DNA from: Armatimonadota bacterium
GTDB taxonomy: Bacteria; Armatimonadota; HRBIN16
Direction: 5' to 3'
Assembly: GCA_026003175.1 (NCBI GenBank)
Contig: BPGT01000002.1
Coordinates: 372,001-436,000 of the forward strand
Length of the DNA: 64,000 bases
Shown here one piece after another: positions 25,694 to 34,609 of this stretch. The notes beneath the pieces were generated by a model. It did not search any database. It was given only the letters and a program-made list of their open reading frames with translations, and was not told where the DNA came from. Position 1 is the first letter of the stretch. Every line of letters starts with the position of its first letter. The translations under genes and the position numbers were made by a program.

Positions 25694-26803
25694 TTAGAGT
25701 CTGAGTGGTTCGGCTTGGACCTCCGCTGTATCGCGCAGGAATCGCTTCCGCAGCACATCCAGAGGGATCAGCCTTTGCTCCTGTCTGTCGAAGACGTACC
25801 AGTACTCCCATCCGTTGCAGGGCAAGCCAGTGATCAGCCGCCCTATCTGGTGAATAGAACCCTCCGCTTCACCCATTCGAATGTGTCCGCTTGCCAGGAC
25901 GGTTGCCTGCCATTCTCTCTTTGCCTGGAAGAACAACTTCTCGCCAGGCTCGATATAGCCCTGTTCTACAAGCATCCCAAATGGTACCTTTCTCCTTTTA
26001 CGTGGCGATGTAGCGGTTGCCTGTACGGCGTCCATCAGAGCCGGCACTACCCGGGCAATACGCTCTCTGGCGATAGCCACGTAACGCGGGTCACGCTCAA
26101 TACCTATCCAGTTCCGGTGCAACCTTTTGGCAACCGCTCCCGTTGTGCCCGTGCCGAAGAACGGGTCTAGCACCACGTCGCCCACGTTGGTACTGGAGAG
26201 GATCACCCGATATAGCAGTGCCTCTGGCTTTTGGGTAGAATGCGCCTTCTCTCCGTTGATGCGAACGCGCTCACGCCCGGTGCATATCGGCAGGTACCAG
26301 TCGCTGCGCATCTGCAGGTCGTCGTTCAACGCCTTCATGTCGTGGTAGTTGAAAGTATACTTAGCTCCCTTCACCTTCTGCGCCCAGATAAGGGTTTCAT
26401 GTGCGTTCGCGAAACGCACACCTCGAAATTGAGGCATCGGGTTGGTTTTAATCCACACGATGTCGTTGAGTATCCAGAAGCCCAGATCCATCAGGATCTT
26501 GCCGATGCGATAGATATTGTGGTAGGTTCCGATGACCCAGAGTGTGCCCGTGTCTTTCAACACGCGCCGTGCCGCGGATAGCCATGTTTCGGTGAAGCGG
26601 TCATAGTCGGCAAGGTCCTGGAACCTGTCCCATTCGTCGTCGACGCCGTCCACCAGAGTCATGTTGGGACGATAAAGCTGCTGGTGGATCTGCAGGTTGT
26701 AAGGTGGGTCGGCAAATATCATATCTACCGACCGCTCTGGCAACTGATGCATTATCTGCACGCAGTCACCCACGAGTATCTGGTTGAGTGGTAGATCCAT
26801 CAT
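25694..26803 (-). CDS. CcrM/HinfI-like DNA methyltransferase with RAMA domain
   Basis: 369 residues. A beta-class N6-adenine methylase order is visible: motif IV FADPPYN near residue 33, then the target region, then motif I DPFFGTGTTGAVAKRL near residue 207. GEKAHSTQKPEALLYRVI and IGIERDPRYVAIA are typical of the CcrM/HinfI branch, which modifies GANTC. The C-terminal 100 residues (from about VPFGMLVEQGYIEPGE) form the RAMA domain of CcrM-type enzymes. No restriction gene is adjacent, so it is an orphan methylase, possibly regulatory or protective. Specificity is inferred, not shown. Confidence 0.85.
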   Translation of the reverse strand: MMDLPLNQILVGDCVQIMHQLPERSVDMIFADPPYNLQIHQQLYRPNMTLVDGVDDEWDRFQDLADYDRFTETWLSAARRVLKDTGTLWVIGTYHNIYRIGKILMDLGFWILNDIVWIKTNPMPQFRGVRFANAHETLIWAQKVKGAKYTFNYHDMKALNDDLQMRSDWYLPICTGRERVRINGEKAHSTQKPEALLYRVILSSTNVGDVVLDPFFGTGTTGAVAKRLHRNWIGIERDPRYVAIARERIARVVPALMDAVQATATSPRKRRKVPFGMLVEQGYIEPGEKLFFQAKREWQATVLASGHIRMGEAEGSIHQIGRLITGLPCNGWEYWYVFDRQEQRLIPLDVLRKRFLRDTAEVQAEPLRL

Positions 26804-26859
26804 CACCTTTTGGCAGGGCTACTCCTATCTGTATTGATGATACCCCACAAACAGTCCTG

Positions 26860-28257
26860 TTAGCGACCGATAGGCACCGGACCAAACACCGGCACCGCCA
26901 TATCTGCCTCGTCCACCAGGTTGCAGTACGGGTCAATACCAAAGCCATACCACAGGAAAGCGTTCTGTGGACACGGTTCGGTGAGGTGCAGCAACACGTC
27001 GGTCGGCGAGGCTTTATCCACCTCCATCTTGTAGATGATGCGATAGGGGTGATGCTGTGCGGTGCGGATGGAAAAGCCGGACAGCCTGCCAGCGGAGGTA
27101 AGCTGGCCATTGACATCTGTAAACCGCACGCGGATGCGAGTGCCGTCCGGGTTGTCCACAAACGCCCCTACCAGACGAGGTCCCGTCTGAATGTCGCTTC
27201 GCCCGAACAGCTCCCTCAACGCGATATTTGCCAGACGCTTCCCCAACCGCTTCAGCCCCTGCGTGCCGATGTGGATGAGGTCGTCCAGCTCTAGGTCCAC
27301 CGACGCTACGACCGCCGAGTTCGGTATCTCGTCAGCAAGGCGACGCTGGGTATCCTGCACTTGATTCCACGCAAGCTCCCCTTCTGTCGGCATCGCCACC
27401 ACGAATCGCCCGATTTGCACGGTGTAGAAGGGCAAGTGCTGGTTGCCGAAATCGGCGCGCACACGCTCTACAAATCGAGTAAACCGTTCCGCAAACAAAG
27501 GGGCGTCGTTGGGGTTGGCATCGCTCTCTCCCTGATACCAGAGCAAACCTTTTACCTTACCACCGACCACCTTGACGCGCCTGAGCATAGAGCCGTACAG
27601 CGAGCCGCCGCCGAGGTGTGCTAAATCGGGGCTCCATTGCGACATGGACGTGCCGCCGTGTGCGCAGGGGACCAGCCCTACTGGCACGCCGGTTGCCTCC
27701 ACCATCGCTTTCGCGAACGGCAAACCTAACCCGGCTCCCTTGTTGCGCGTGCGGTGCCATTCGGCATGTTGCTCGTCGCCGGGGATAACGCCGTTTGGGT
27801 TATGGACGGAATCGATGGAACAGCACAGCCAGTGCAACGGCTCCTGTGCCACTTCCCAGCTCTCCGCCATTGTATAGCTGTGTACCAAAGGATGGGGCGT
27901 TTCCACGTCCACCAAGTCGCCCACACCTTCCATGTTCGATTGCCCGGCGAGCACCCACAGGTCGCCCACCAGAACCTCTCTCACCGTAACAACTTGCTCC
28001 GGGTGACTGCGCAGGCGAAAGTGTAGAGTATAGGGTCCACCCGTTTGCAGGCGGACAGAAGCCTGCCATCGCCCATTTTCCGTTACGCCCGCCTCAGTCC
28101 AGTCCTGAAGCAGGCTATCAGCCTTTTCCATCCGTGCTTCTACAACGCCCACCGCGCCTGTAATACACAATCCGTCGACCTTTACAACTGCTTCATCGCG
28201 TCCATCGCGCTGAAACACCTGATAATCGGTTGCACCATGCGTTATCCTCAACTTCAT
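26860..28257 (-). CDS. Sialate O-acetylesterase-like SGNH esterase
   Basis: 465 residues of the SASA family. LAGQSNMEGVG (about residue 106) holds the nucleophile Ser, and DLIHIGTQGLKRLGKRLA carries the Asp-x-x-His pair near the C-terminal part of the domain. The N-terminal 95 residues form a beta domain typical of this family. It removes acetyl groups from sugars such as sialic acid or decorated plant polysaccharides. No signal peptide is evident. The start at 28257 follows AGGAGG. It is first of a three-gene unit with the CcrM-like methylase and pdxT. The 257 bases upstream (28258-28514) hold no recognisable gene. Confidence 0.88.
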   Translation of the reverse strand: MKLRITHGATDYQVFQRDGRDEAVVKVDGLCITGAVGVVEARMEKADSLLQDWTEAGVTENGRWQASVRLQTGGPYTLHFRLRSHPEQVVTVREVLVGDLWVLAGQSNMEGVGDLVDVETPHPLVHSYTMAESWEVAQEPLHWLCCSIDSVHNPNGVIPGDEQHAEWHRTRNKGAGLGLPFAKAMVEATGVPVGLVPCAHGGTSMSQWSPDLAHLGGGSLYGSMLRRVKVVGGKVKGLLWYQGESDANPNDAPLFAERFTRFVERVRADFGNQHLPFYTVQIGRFVVAMPTEGELAWNQVQDTQRRLADEIPNSAVVASVDLELDDLIHIGTQGLKRLGKRLANIALRELFGRSDIQTGPRLVGAFVDNPDGTRIRVRFTDVNGQLTSAGRLSGFSIRTAQHHPYRIIYKMEVDKASPTDVLLHLTEPCPQNAFLWYGFGIDPYCNLVDEADMAVPVFGPVPIGR

Positions 28258-28514
28258 CTCCTCCTGATGCGGGTTTTGTGCTTTTCTTGATAGCAAACGG
28301 CACCGCATCTTGTTTCCTCAAGCACCAGCGATATACCTGCCAGCTTGACGCAGGGCAATGAACCGAGTAGTCTCGTTAGAGAGGGGGCTTGAGCATGGTT
28401 GAGGGTACTCTGCAGAAGACAGGCGATGGGCGCGGGAACTGCTGCGCGGGTACATCACCCAGATAGAGCGGTAAGGTGCTTAGCCCGCGCCGCTGGAATC
28501 TGCAATTGTCCCGG

Positions 28515-29213
28515 TTATCCCTGTAGCGTGCGTTTCAAGAAGTTCAGGGTGATTTGCCATGCCTTCTGCGCTGCTTGCTGGTTGTAACCCCGCTGGTTGT
28601 TGGGATTGGCAAAGGCGTGACCTGCGCCCGCGAAAATGTGTATCTCCACCTGTTTGCGCAGACGTTTCATTTCGCTCTCGAACGCCCGTACCAGCTCAAC
28701 AGGAATGCCTCTGTCGCTGTCTCCAAAGATGCCGAGCACGGGACACGCAATACGTTTAAGCACAGGCTGCTCAGTAAGCAGCCGTCCGTAGTAGATAACA
28801 CAGGCGGAGAGGCGCGGTTCATGGATAGCCAGCGTCAACGACCAGCCTCCTCCCATACACCAGCCGATAACGCCCAGCTTTTTCCCGCGCGTCTGGGGCA
28901 GGCGACGAAGATACTCAAAGCCCGCCTTCAGGTCGCGCAGGGCACGGTCTTCGGGCAGAGCACGGCTTAGCTCGTGCGCCTCCATCGGGTCGGTGGTTGC
29001 TCTGCCGCGGTACAGGTCTACTGCTAGTGCCACATACCCCTGTGTTGCCAGCGCAGCCGCCTGCTGTTTCACCCAGTCGTTCAGGCCCCACCACTCGTGA
29101 ATCACCACGATGCCGGGGAACACGCCTCTTTGTTGAGGGGAGGCGAGGTACGCCTGTACCGTATCTGCACCGCTCCTGAAACCGACTGTACGGATTTCGA
29201 TCTCATAAGGCAT
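28515..29213 (-). CDS. Dienelactone hydrolase-family protein
   Basis: 232 residues, alpha/beta hydrolase. The signature set is HEWWGLNDWVKQQAAALA near the N-terminus, GVIGWCMGGGWSLTLA with the catalytic Cys, FGDSDRGIP with the Asp, and AGHAFANPNN with the His. In characterised members it opens dienelactones of aromatic catabolism, but most homologues have unknown ester substrates. The ATG at 29213 is preferred over an upstream GTG because AAAGGAGTG is at a better distance. No aromatic degradation genes are nearby. Confidence 0.9.
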   Translation of the reverse strand: MPYEIEIRTVGFRSGADTVQAYLASPQQRGVFPGIVVIHEWWGLNDWVKQQAAALATQGYVALAVDLYRGRATTDPMEAHELSRALPEDRALRDLKAGFEYLRRLPQTRGKKLGVIGWCMGGGWSLTLAIHEPRLSACVIYYGRLLTEQPVLKRIACPVLGIFGDSDRGIPVELVRAFESEMKRLRKQVEIHIFAGAGHAFANPNNQRGYNQQAAQKAWQITLNFLKRTLQG

Positions 29214-29357
29214 GATGATTCTCACTCCTTTCTAGGACTAAATTTTGCGCAGCATCTGAAACTTCCTGCATCGTCATGTGGCGTGCATGGCAGGAGAACA
29301 AGGAGTGGAAGCGGGAATCCTTACAGAGCTTCAATTTTGCAGAAGGGTCGAATCGGT

Positions 29358-29933
29358 ATGGCAGGTTTCTGGCGTCGGTGGATGGGGCGTAAGCAGATTA
29401 CACTCTCTTTAGGTGAGGATGCGGAGCTTCGCCAGCTCACGATGCAGGATGCCCCGGCGTTGTTTGAACTCACCATCCGCAACCGCGAACGCTTGCGACG
29501 CTGGATGATCTGGGTGGACCTCGTGCACAGCGAGGACGATACACGCGGCTTTATCCGCGAATCGTTGCACAACTTTCGCGCAGGACGTAGTCTGCAAATG
29601 GGGATATGGTGGAACGGCGTGCTGGTAGGCACAATAGGGCTTTTTCGCACCGCCAGAGAGGAGCCGGAGGCGGAAATCGGCTACTGGATTGACGAAGCGG
29701 CGGAGGGGCAGGGGTTGGTGACCCGCGCCACACGGCGGATGGCTCAATATGCTTTTGAACACTGGCGGGTGCCGACAGTGCGCATCCGCGTGGAACCCGA
29801 AAACATGCGCAGCCGCGCTATCCCCGAACGGTTGGGATTCCACTTGCGCGGCGAGATTGAGGAAAACTGGGCAGACGGTAGTCGCCACACTCTGCTGGTT
29901 TATGTAATGTATATGTCAGATTTTGACAGTTAG
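29358..29933 (+). CDS. GNAT N-acetyltransferase, RimJ/RimL-like
   Basis: 191 residues. The GNAT fold is recognised by RQLTMQDAPALFELTIRNRERLRRWM, the beta-strand region VLVGTIGLFR, EAEIGYWIDEAAEGQGLVTRATRRMAQYAF (acetyl-CoA pyrophosphate loop G-x-G) and RIRVEPENMRSRAIPERLGF. This matches the ribosomal-protein serine acetyltransferase branch, but the substrate is not certain. The start at 29358 is chosen because the domain begins there; upstream codons have no support. It is divergent from the dienelactone hydrolase gene. Confidence 0.88.
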   Translation: MAGFWRRWMGRKQITLSLGEDAELRQLTMQDAPALFELTIRNRERLRRWMIWVDLVHSEDDTRGFIRESLHNFRAGRSLQMGIWWNGVLVGTIGLFRTAREEPEAEIGYWIDEAAEGQGLVTRATRRMAQYAFEHWRVPTVRIRVEPENMRSRAIPERLGFHLRGEIEENWADGSRHTLLVYVMYMSDFDS

Positions 29934-29969
29934 ATTGCCAGAAGAGTGAACCCGCAATATATTTTGACC

Positions 29970-29999
29970 TTGAAAATACCGGCTTCGCTGGGGTATACT
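29970..29999 (+). promoter_or_regulatory. Probable promoter of the superoxide dismutase gene
   Basis: TTGAAA (29970-29975) and TATACT (29994-29999) are separated by 18 bases, close to the sigma-70 consensus, and lie about 20-30 bases before the ribosome-binding site of the downstream gene. Confidence 0.6.
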
Positions 30000-30021
30000 G
30001 GGAACACCAGGCAAACAGGAG

Positions 30022-30816
30022 GTGTTCGCTATCGCACGCGCAGCACACGAACACAACGAGGGACGCAGACGCTTCCTCAAAGCCTCGGCGCTGGGCATCG
30101 CTGCGATTATCAGCGGTTTGCCTGCTATCGAGAGCTTGGCAGAGACGACAGAAAACGTTTCCGGAACCAACAGGAGGACAGGAGAGATGGAAGTGGTGAA
30201 AATCGTGGCGAAGCCGCTACCGGAGAAGGTGTATAACACCGAGAGTGCGGGCATTTCCCGCAAGACACATGATGAACACTACAAGCTGTATCAGGGTTAC
30301 GTGAACAAGGCGAACGAGATTCGCGAGAAGCTGGCTGCGCTGGACAAGGACCCAGCAAAGGCGAATCAGACCTACTCGGACATCCGCGTGCTGAAGGTGG
30401 AGTATACCTTCGCCCTGGGCGGCGTAAAGAACCACGAACTGTATTTCGACATTCTGGGCGGTAAAGGGGGTGCGCCCACCGGTCCGGTCGCGGAGGCGAT
30501 TAACAAGCACTTTGGCTCGTACGAGGCATGGGCGCAGGACCTGAAGGCGACCGGCATTGCCGCGCGCGGGTGGGTTTGGCTCGCGCTGGATCATGACGAT
30601 GGCAGTCTGTTCAACTACATCGGCGACGCGCAGAACACCTTCCCGATATGGAACGCCACCCCCATTCTTGCGTTGGATACTTACGAGCACGCCTACTATT
30701 ATGACTTCCAGACCGCTCGCGCCAAGTACATCGACGCCTTCTTACAGGTGATCGATTGGGATGCGGTGAACGCGAGGCTGGAACAGGCGTTGAAAATGTA
30801 CAACGCTGGGCGATAA
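30022..30816 (+). CDS. Iron/manganese superoxide dismutase with Tat signal
   Basis: Up to 264 residues. The N-terminus has a twin-arginine signal (GRRRFLKASALGIAAI), unusual for this family. The dismutase domain follows, with metal ligands in HDEHYKLYQGYVNKANEI, VKNHELYF and LALDTYEHAYYYDF (Asp and His). It converts superoxide to peroxide and oxygen, here probably outside the cytoplasmic membrane. The start is uncertain: AGGAGG (30017-30022) overlaps the GTG at 30022, while an ATC at 30031 has ideal spacing; an internal ATG at 30187, behind AGGAGAG, would give a leaderless cytoplasmic form. It has its own promoter. Confidence 0.88.
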   Translation: MFAIARAAHEHNEGRRRFLKASALGIAAIISGLPAIESLAETTENVSGTNRRTGEMEVVKIVAKPLPEKVYNTESAGISRKTHDEHYKLYQGYVNKANEIREKLAALDKDPAKANQTYSDIRVLKVEYTFALGGVKNHELYFDILGGKGGAPTGPVAEAINKHFGSYEAWAQDLKATGIAARGWVWLALDHDDGSLFNYIGDAQNTFPIWNATPILALDTYEHAYYYDFQTARAKYIDAFLQVIDWDAVNARLEQALKMYNAGR

Positions 30817-30821
30817 GATTT

Positions 30822-30846
30822 GGGGCGGCTCTCATGGAGCCGCTCC
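30822..30846. terminator. Convergent hairpin terminator
   Basis: GCGGCTC (30825-30831) pairs with GAGCCGC (30837-30843), extended by G-C and G-U pairs on each side, between the convergent dismutase and DUF1080 genes. There is no long T-run. Confidence 0.6.
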
Positions 30847-30858
30847 ACTCACAACACG

Positions 30859-31542
30859 CTAGTCTTTCAGAGGGCGTATCCAGATGTTGCGGTACTTGAC
30901 CGGGTTACCATGATCCTGCAGCAGGATGGGTCCCGTTTTGCGCATCTTGTCGCTGATGCCGCCCGCGGTGATGTGCGGTATCTCTACATTATCGTGAACC
31001 AGCACACCGTTCCATCGCAGAGTCACACGCGGGTTGGCAATCACGTTGCCTGCATCATCGAACCTCGGCGCGATGAAGATGATGTCGTAGGTTTGCCACT
31101 GCCCCGGCGGTCGAGCGACGTTTTTGTCGGGGTCTTTGATGCCATAGATAGCAGCGCAGCCGCCTTTCGCGTAGGTTTCGTTCTGGTACGAATCGAGTAC
31201 CTGTATTTCATACAGTCCGTGCAGGTACACACCGCTGTTGCCTCGTCCCTGTCCGCTAGCTTGCGGCATGGCGGGGATATTGAACTCGATGTGCAGCTGG
31301 AAGCTGCCGAACTCATCGCGTGTCATGATGTCGCCGGTACCCGCCTTAACCTGCATCGCGCCATCCGGCGTAATCTCCCATCGCGCAGGCGATTTGCCGT
31401 CTCGTGATACCCATTTGGACAGGTCTTTGCCGTCAAAAAGCACAATAGATCCGCGCGGCGGTTTGACAGGCTTCTCCTGAGCAAGGCACACTGCTGCCAC
31501 CGCTACCGCGAGGAGTAACACGCCGATCGTTCTCCACCACAT
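30859..31542 (-). CDS. Secreted DUF1080 (3-keto-disaccharide hydrolase-like) protein
   Basis: 227 residues with a signal peptide (TIGVLLLAVAVAAVCLAQ). The concanavalin-like beta-sandwich shows IVLFDGKDLSKWVSRDGK, FGSFQLHIEFNIP, GRGNSGVYLHGLYEIQVLDSY and WQTYDIIFIAPRFD, all standard for DUF1080. Some family members act on 3-keto-glycosides; others are uncharacterised. The ATG at 31542 is taken rather than the TTG at 31551 because AGGAGG would be too close to the TTG. It lies 46 bases after the CehA-type gene and probably shares its transcript. A paralogue is at 35.5 kb. Confidence 0.88.
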   Translation of the reverse strand: MWWRTIGVLLLAVAVAAVCLAQEKPVKPPRGSIVLFDGKDLSKWVSRDGKSPARWEITPDGAMQVKAGTGDIMTRDEFGSFQLHIEFNIPAMPQASGQGRGNSGVYLHGLYEIQVLDSYQNETYAKGGCAAIYGIKDPDKNVARPPGQWQTYDIIFIAPRFDDAGNVIANPRVTLRWNGVLVHDNVEIPHITAGGISDKMRKTGPILLQDHGNPVKYRNIWIRPLKD

Positions 31543-31588
31543 CGTAGCCAACTACCTCCTCCTGTTTCAGGTGTGGTTCAGAAAGAGC

Positions 31589-34201
31589 TTACGGTATCGC
31601 GAAAGGAAGTTCCTGCCTGCGAGGTGGCTGCCAGCCGTTTCCGTCCACGTCGATGTAAATCGGGTTGGTAAAGGAGGTGGGGCGAACGCCCGGGTACAGC
31701 GCAGTGAATCCCTCGCCTTCCGCCAGCACCACCAACCACGAATCCTTCTCCACCCGCAGCGGTATGGTCTGCTGCCAGTTCAACGGCTTGTCCTGCGGAT
31801 GGTCTACAGGCAGTTCTTGCGCTACGGAACCGTTGACGTAAAGCTTAACCCGGTTTACTCGCACCCATGATGGCGCCGCCAGCCGTATCTGTACCTGCAC
31901 CATGCCCTCGCTGGCTGCCACGGTAGAGCCCACAGGCTGTCCGCCTTGTGCTTTTACCTCTATCAAAGGTCCGCCGCACACCAGCACGTTACCGCTGCGG
32001 ATTGCCTGCGCTACCTGCTGGGGTGTCACACGTTGCACTTGCTCATGCCCGAAGTAGAGGTAGGTACGCGGGAAACCGGGCTCCAGTCGGTAAGCGTGGT
32101 GACTATCCGTGTTGCCGATGGCGATGTAGCGGTGCCCTGTGTTCAGGAAATAGAACCAGTCGGGCAGGGTTTGCTCCAGCTGCCCGCTGTCTATGCCGTT
32201 GTACACCTCTATTGCGTCGAAATTGGGTGAGAACTGCTCCGGACGGGAGATTGTACCTTCAGCCGGATTCAATCCTACCCAGCGGAAGTATCCCGCATCT
32301 CCGCTGCGCGGGTGGTTGATTTGCACAATGGTGTCACCGTCGTTGTTCGCACGGGCAGCGGCGAATATCTGCTCGGCAGTGAGGTCGTACCATTCTATGG
32401 CGCCGTTATTGGGCTTTGAGGGGTCATAGCGCTGAGGGTAGGCGTTGAAATGCCCAAGCCCGAAGTTCGGCGAAATCTCGCATCCCACCACCGAGGTAAT
32501 CCACCTCTGTACTCCCAGAGCACGGATTACCGGTTGATAGTCGGTCAACACGTCGTGGTCGGTGGCAGTCAGTATTTGCACTCCCATTGCCGCATATGCC
32601 TTGACTTTATCTGCCAGCGGGTCGTTGGAGTCGGGTGAGGGCAGGGCGTGTACATGGAAATCTCCCGACAGGTAGCCGGGAAGTCGTGCTGTGCGTGCCA
32701 GCGTTGCCTGCCAGAAGGTTCTGGCGTCTGGCTGTAAATCCAGTTCGCGCTGTTCTATCTCGTATTCAAACCCGCGCGTCAGGGTGATGCGATATCGCCC
32801 CGGCTCTACCGGAAGAGTCTCGTTGCCGGACAGGCTATAATATACGCGGTCAAACCGTCCGTAGTCGCCTTGCTCACCGTAACGCACGCGCTCGCTGTTG
32901 GGCAACGCGCTGGACAGGCGTTCGAATACCAGCGTGCAGGGGAGAAACCTTTGCTGTTCGTCTCTGACTGCAATCTGTAGATGCGCCGGCGGCTGGAGTG
33001 TGATGTCCGTTTTCTTTTTGAGCAATACGTCGGCTGGCGCATAGCCATCAGCAAACACCACCGCTCGATACTCGCCCGGAGGAACCTTCGCCTCAAAACG
33101 CCCCTGGCTGTCGGTGCGGGTGACCGTGTGCATTTGCCCGTCCCCGTCGCCCTGCTGAATCAGGTACACGCGCGCATCCGCCACAGGGCGATTACCAGTG
33201 GTTATCACCCTGCCGTGCACGATGGAAAGGGGATCGGACTGCTTGCGCAGACGGCGCATCTGCGCCCGAAGAGGCTCCATATCGCCGTCACTGACGGAAA
33301 GAGCCAGCGGGATTTGTGTCTTCTGGCCGGCGGGGAGGCTGAGTGGGCGTCCTATCATCATCAGGTAGATGTTGGATGCGTTCATCACCTGCGAAATCGG
33401 CTCTTGTTGGGCGATAAAGCCGTACGCCAGACGCGACCCTATCGCCGACACCATGGAGATAGGACCGGGCAGCGTTTGCACCAGCCCCATGAGAGGGGGA
33501 CCTCCTGCTTTCTGAAACGCATAGTCCACGCTGCCCCATGGCGCGATGTAGGTCGCTAACCCGTCGCCCAGAATCTGCCCCCAGAAAAGGGAATATACCT
33601 TCGCCTGCTGGGTGGTGTTGTTCAACGTGCAGACGATTTGCAACGTGGGACTATCGGGAGGCAGGATATAATCAATGGTAACCTGTAATCCCTGCGGACT
33701 GCTGGGTATGCGGATGGTGGTGTCCACAATGGGGAAGCGGTCATCCACCGTGTGAACGCGCAGATGCGCTGGCTTTCCTTTGCCTCCCGCCGAGAGGATC
33801 TCCGCTTGCACCGCCCGCAATACGCGCAGATTCAGCAGGCTTTTCTCGTCGGCGGTAGCGAGGAAGATTTCGCCCAACATATCCTCATCATGCCCAGCTT
33901 CATTCAGCACCGCGTCCAACACACGCCCGCCATAGCGCGAGTAACCACCTGCCATGCGCGGCGCCGCCACTACGAAGGTCGCCTCGTGGTTCCTCAGCAC
34001 GTAGTCTCCGGGCTTACCCTGCGCTTTTGCGCCACCGGGCAGGTCGCGCGCAGTAGCTACCACACATTGCGCTGAACCCGGTTCGGGGATGGGCATCTGG
34101 GGATTGCGCAGCTTGCCGATTTCGTGTGGGAAAGCAGTGGTGAGGGTGAACAGGACGACACCTGCAATCAGACAAAGGGTGGCTCTCATGCTTGTCCGCA
34201 T
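31589..34201 (-). CDS. Secreted CehA/McbA-type PHP-domain metallohydrolase
   Basis: 870 residues with a signal peptide (ATLCLIAGVVLFTLTTAFP). The N-terminal half is beta-rich. The middle (about 335-400) is a carboxypeptidase-regulatory-like fold (VHGRVITTGNRPVADARVYL). The C-terminal catalytic PHP domain starts at about 500 with GDFHVHALPSPDS, TATDHDVLTDY and VGCEISPNFGLGHFN, and ends with IGNTDSHHAYRLEPG: metal-binding His/Asp/Glu clusters. Family members hydrolyse carbamates or phosphoesters; the substrate is unknown here. The start follows AAGGAGAAG. Together with DUF1080 it forms a secreted hydrolase pair. Confidence 0.85.
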   Translation of the reverse strand: MRTSMRATLCLIAGVVLFTLTTAFPHEIGKLRNPQMPIPEPGSAQCVVATARDLPGGAKAQGKPGDYVLRNHEATFVVAAPRMAGGYSRYGGRVLDAVLNEAGHDEDMLGEIFLATADEKSLLNLRVLRAVQAEILSAGGKGKPAHLRVHTVDDRFPIVDTTIRIPSSPQGLQVTIDYILPPDSPTLQIVCTLNNTTQQAKVYSLFWGQILGDGLATYIAPWGSVDYAFQKAGGPPLMGLVQTLPGPISMVSAIGSRLAYGFIAQQEPISQVMNASNIYLMMIGRPLSLPAGQKTQIPLALSVSDGDMEPLRAQMRRLRKQSDPLSIVHGRVITTGNRPVADARVYLIQQGDGDGQMHTVTRTDSQGRFEAKVPPGEYRAVVFADGYAPADVLLKKKTDITLQPPAHLQIAVRDEQQRFLPCTLVFERLSSALPNSERVRYGEQGDYGRFDRVYYSLSGNETLPVEPGRYRITLTRGFEYEIEQRELDLQPDARTFWQATLARTARLPGYLSGDFHVHALPSPDSNDPLADKVKAYAAMGVQILTATDHDVLTDYQPVIRALGVQRWITSVVGCEISPNFGLGHFNAYPQRYDPSKPNNGAIEWYDLTAEQIFAAARANNDGDTIVQINHPRSGDAGYFRWVGLNPAEGTISRPEQFSPNFDAIEVYNGIDSGQLEQTLPDWFYFLNTGHRYIAIGNTDSHHAYRLEPGFPRTYLYFGHEQVQRVTPQQVAQAIRSGNVLVCGGPLIEVKAQGGQPVGSTVAASEGMVQVQIRLAAPSWVRVNRVKLYVNGSVAQELPVDHPQDKPLNWQQTIPLRVEKDSWLVVLAEGEGFTALYPGVRPTSFTNPIYIDVDGNGWQPPRRQELPFAIP

Positions 34202-34323
34202 TCAACTTCTCCTTCCTCTGGCATCTGTTTCGTTTGTAGAGGTGCGCTTTTTTGCGAGCGTGATCGAAATATCTCCACGCTACACAGGGGCGAAGTAATT
34301 CCCCCCGCGATGCAAGGAACACC

Positions 34324-34355
34324 TGATAGGGCAGACCTGTGTATCTGCCCTATCA
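34324..34355 (-). terminator. Strong hairpin terminator of the pseudopilin unit
   Basis: A perfect 12-bp stem, TGATAGGGCAGA (34324-34335) with TCTGCCCTATCA (34344-34355), sits 19 bases after the small membrane protein stop on the minus strand. The T-run after it is weak. Confidence 0.7.
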
Positions 34356-34374
34356 GTATACGTATCTGTCCGCT

Positions 34375-34599
34375 CTACTTGTTTGCATGTTCCGCCCGGT
34401 CGCGAGCGAGCAGCTCCTGCACTTCCTTCTGGAACTGCGCCGGGTCTTTGGTTGCCTTGCTGAGGTCCAGGTCACTCTGTCTGCGTCCCTGCCCCGGCGG
34501 CACGCTCTGTGGCAGGTTCTTCCACATAATCGCTCCCACAATGGCGACAAACGCCACGATGATGATTATCGCCAGCACCGGGTTGATTTGCTTGTTCAT
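34375..34599 (-). CDS. Small single-pass membrane protein
   Basis: 74 residues. A hydrophobic helix at about 7-26 (PVLAIIIIVAFVAIVGAIMW) is followed by a short hydrophilic tail rich in charged residues (KDPAQFQKEVQELLARDRAE). It starts behind AAGGAGG, 10 bases after the pseudopilin stop, so the two are translated from one message. It may assist pseudopilin assembly or be an unrelated passenger; no family recognised. Confidence 0.75.
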   Translation of the reverse strand: MNKQINPVLAIIIIVAFVAIVGAIMWKNLPQSVPPGQGRRQSDLDLSKATKDPAQFQKEVQELLARDRAEHANK

Positions 34600-34609
34600 G
34601 TTTGCCTCC

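Noticed and set aside
28258-28514. Possible gene remnant reading WARELLRGYITQIER in the gap between esterase and hydrolase
   Set aside because: Too short, no start or ribosome site, no recognisable family.
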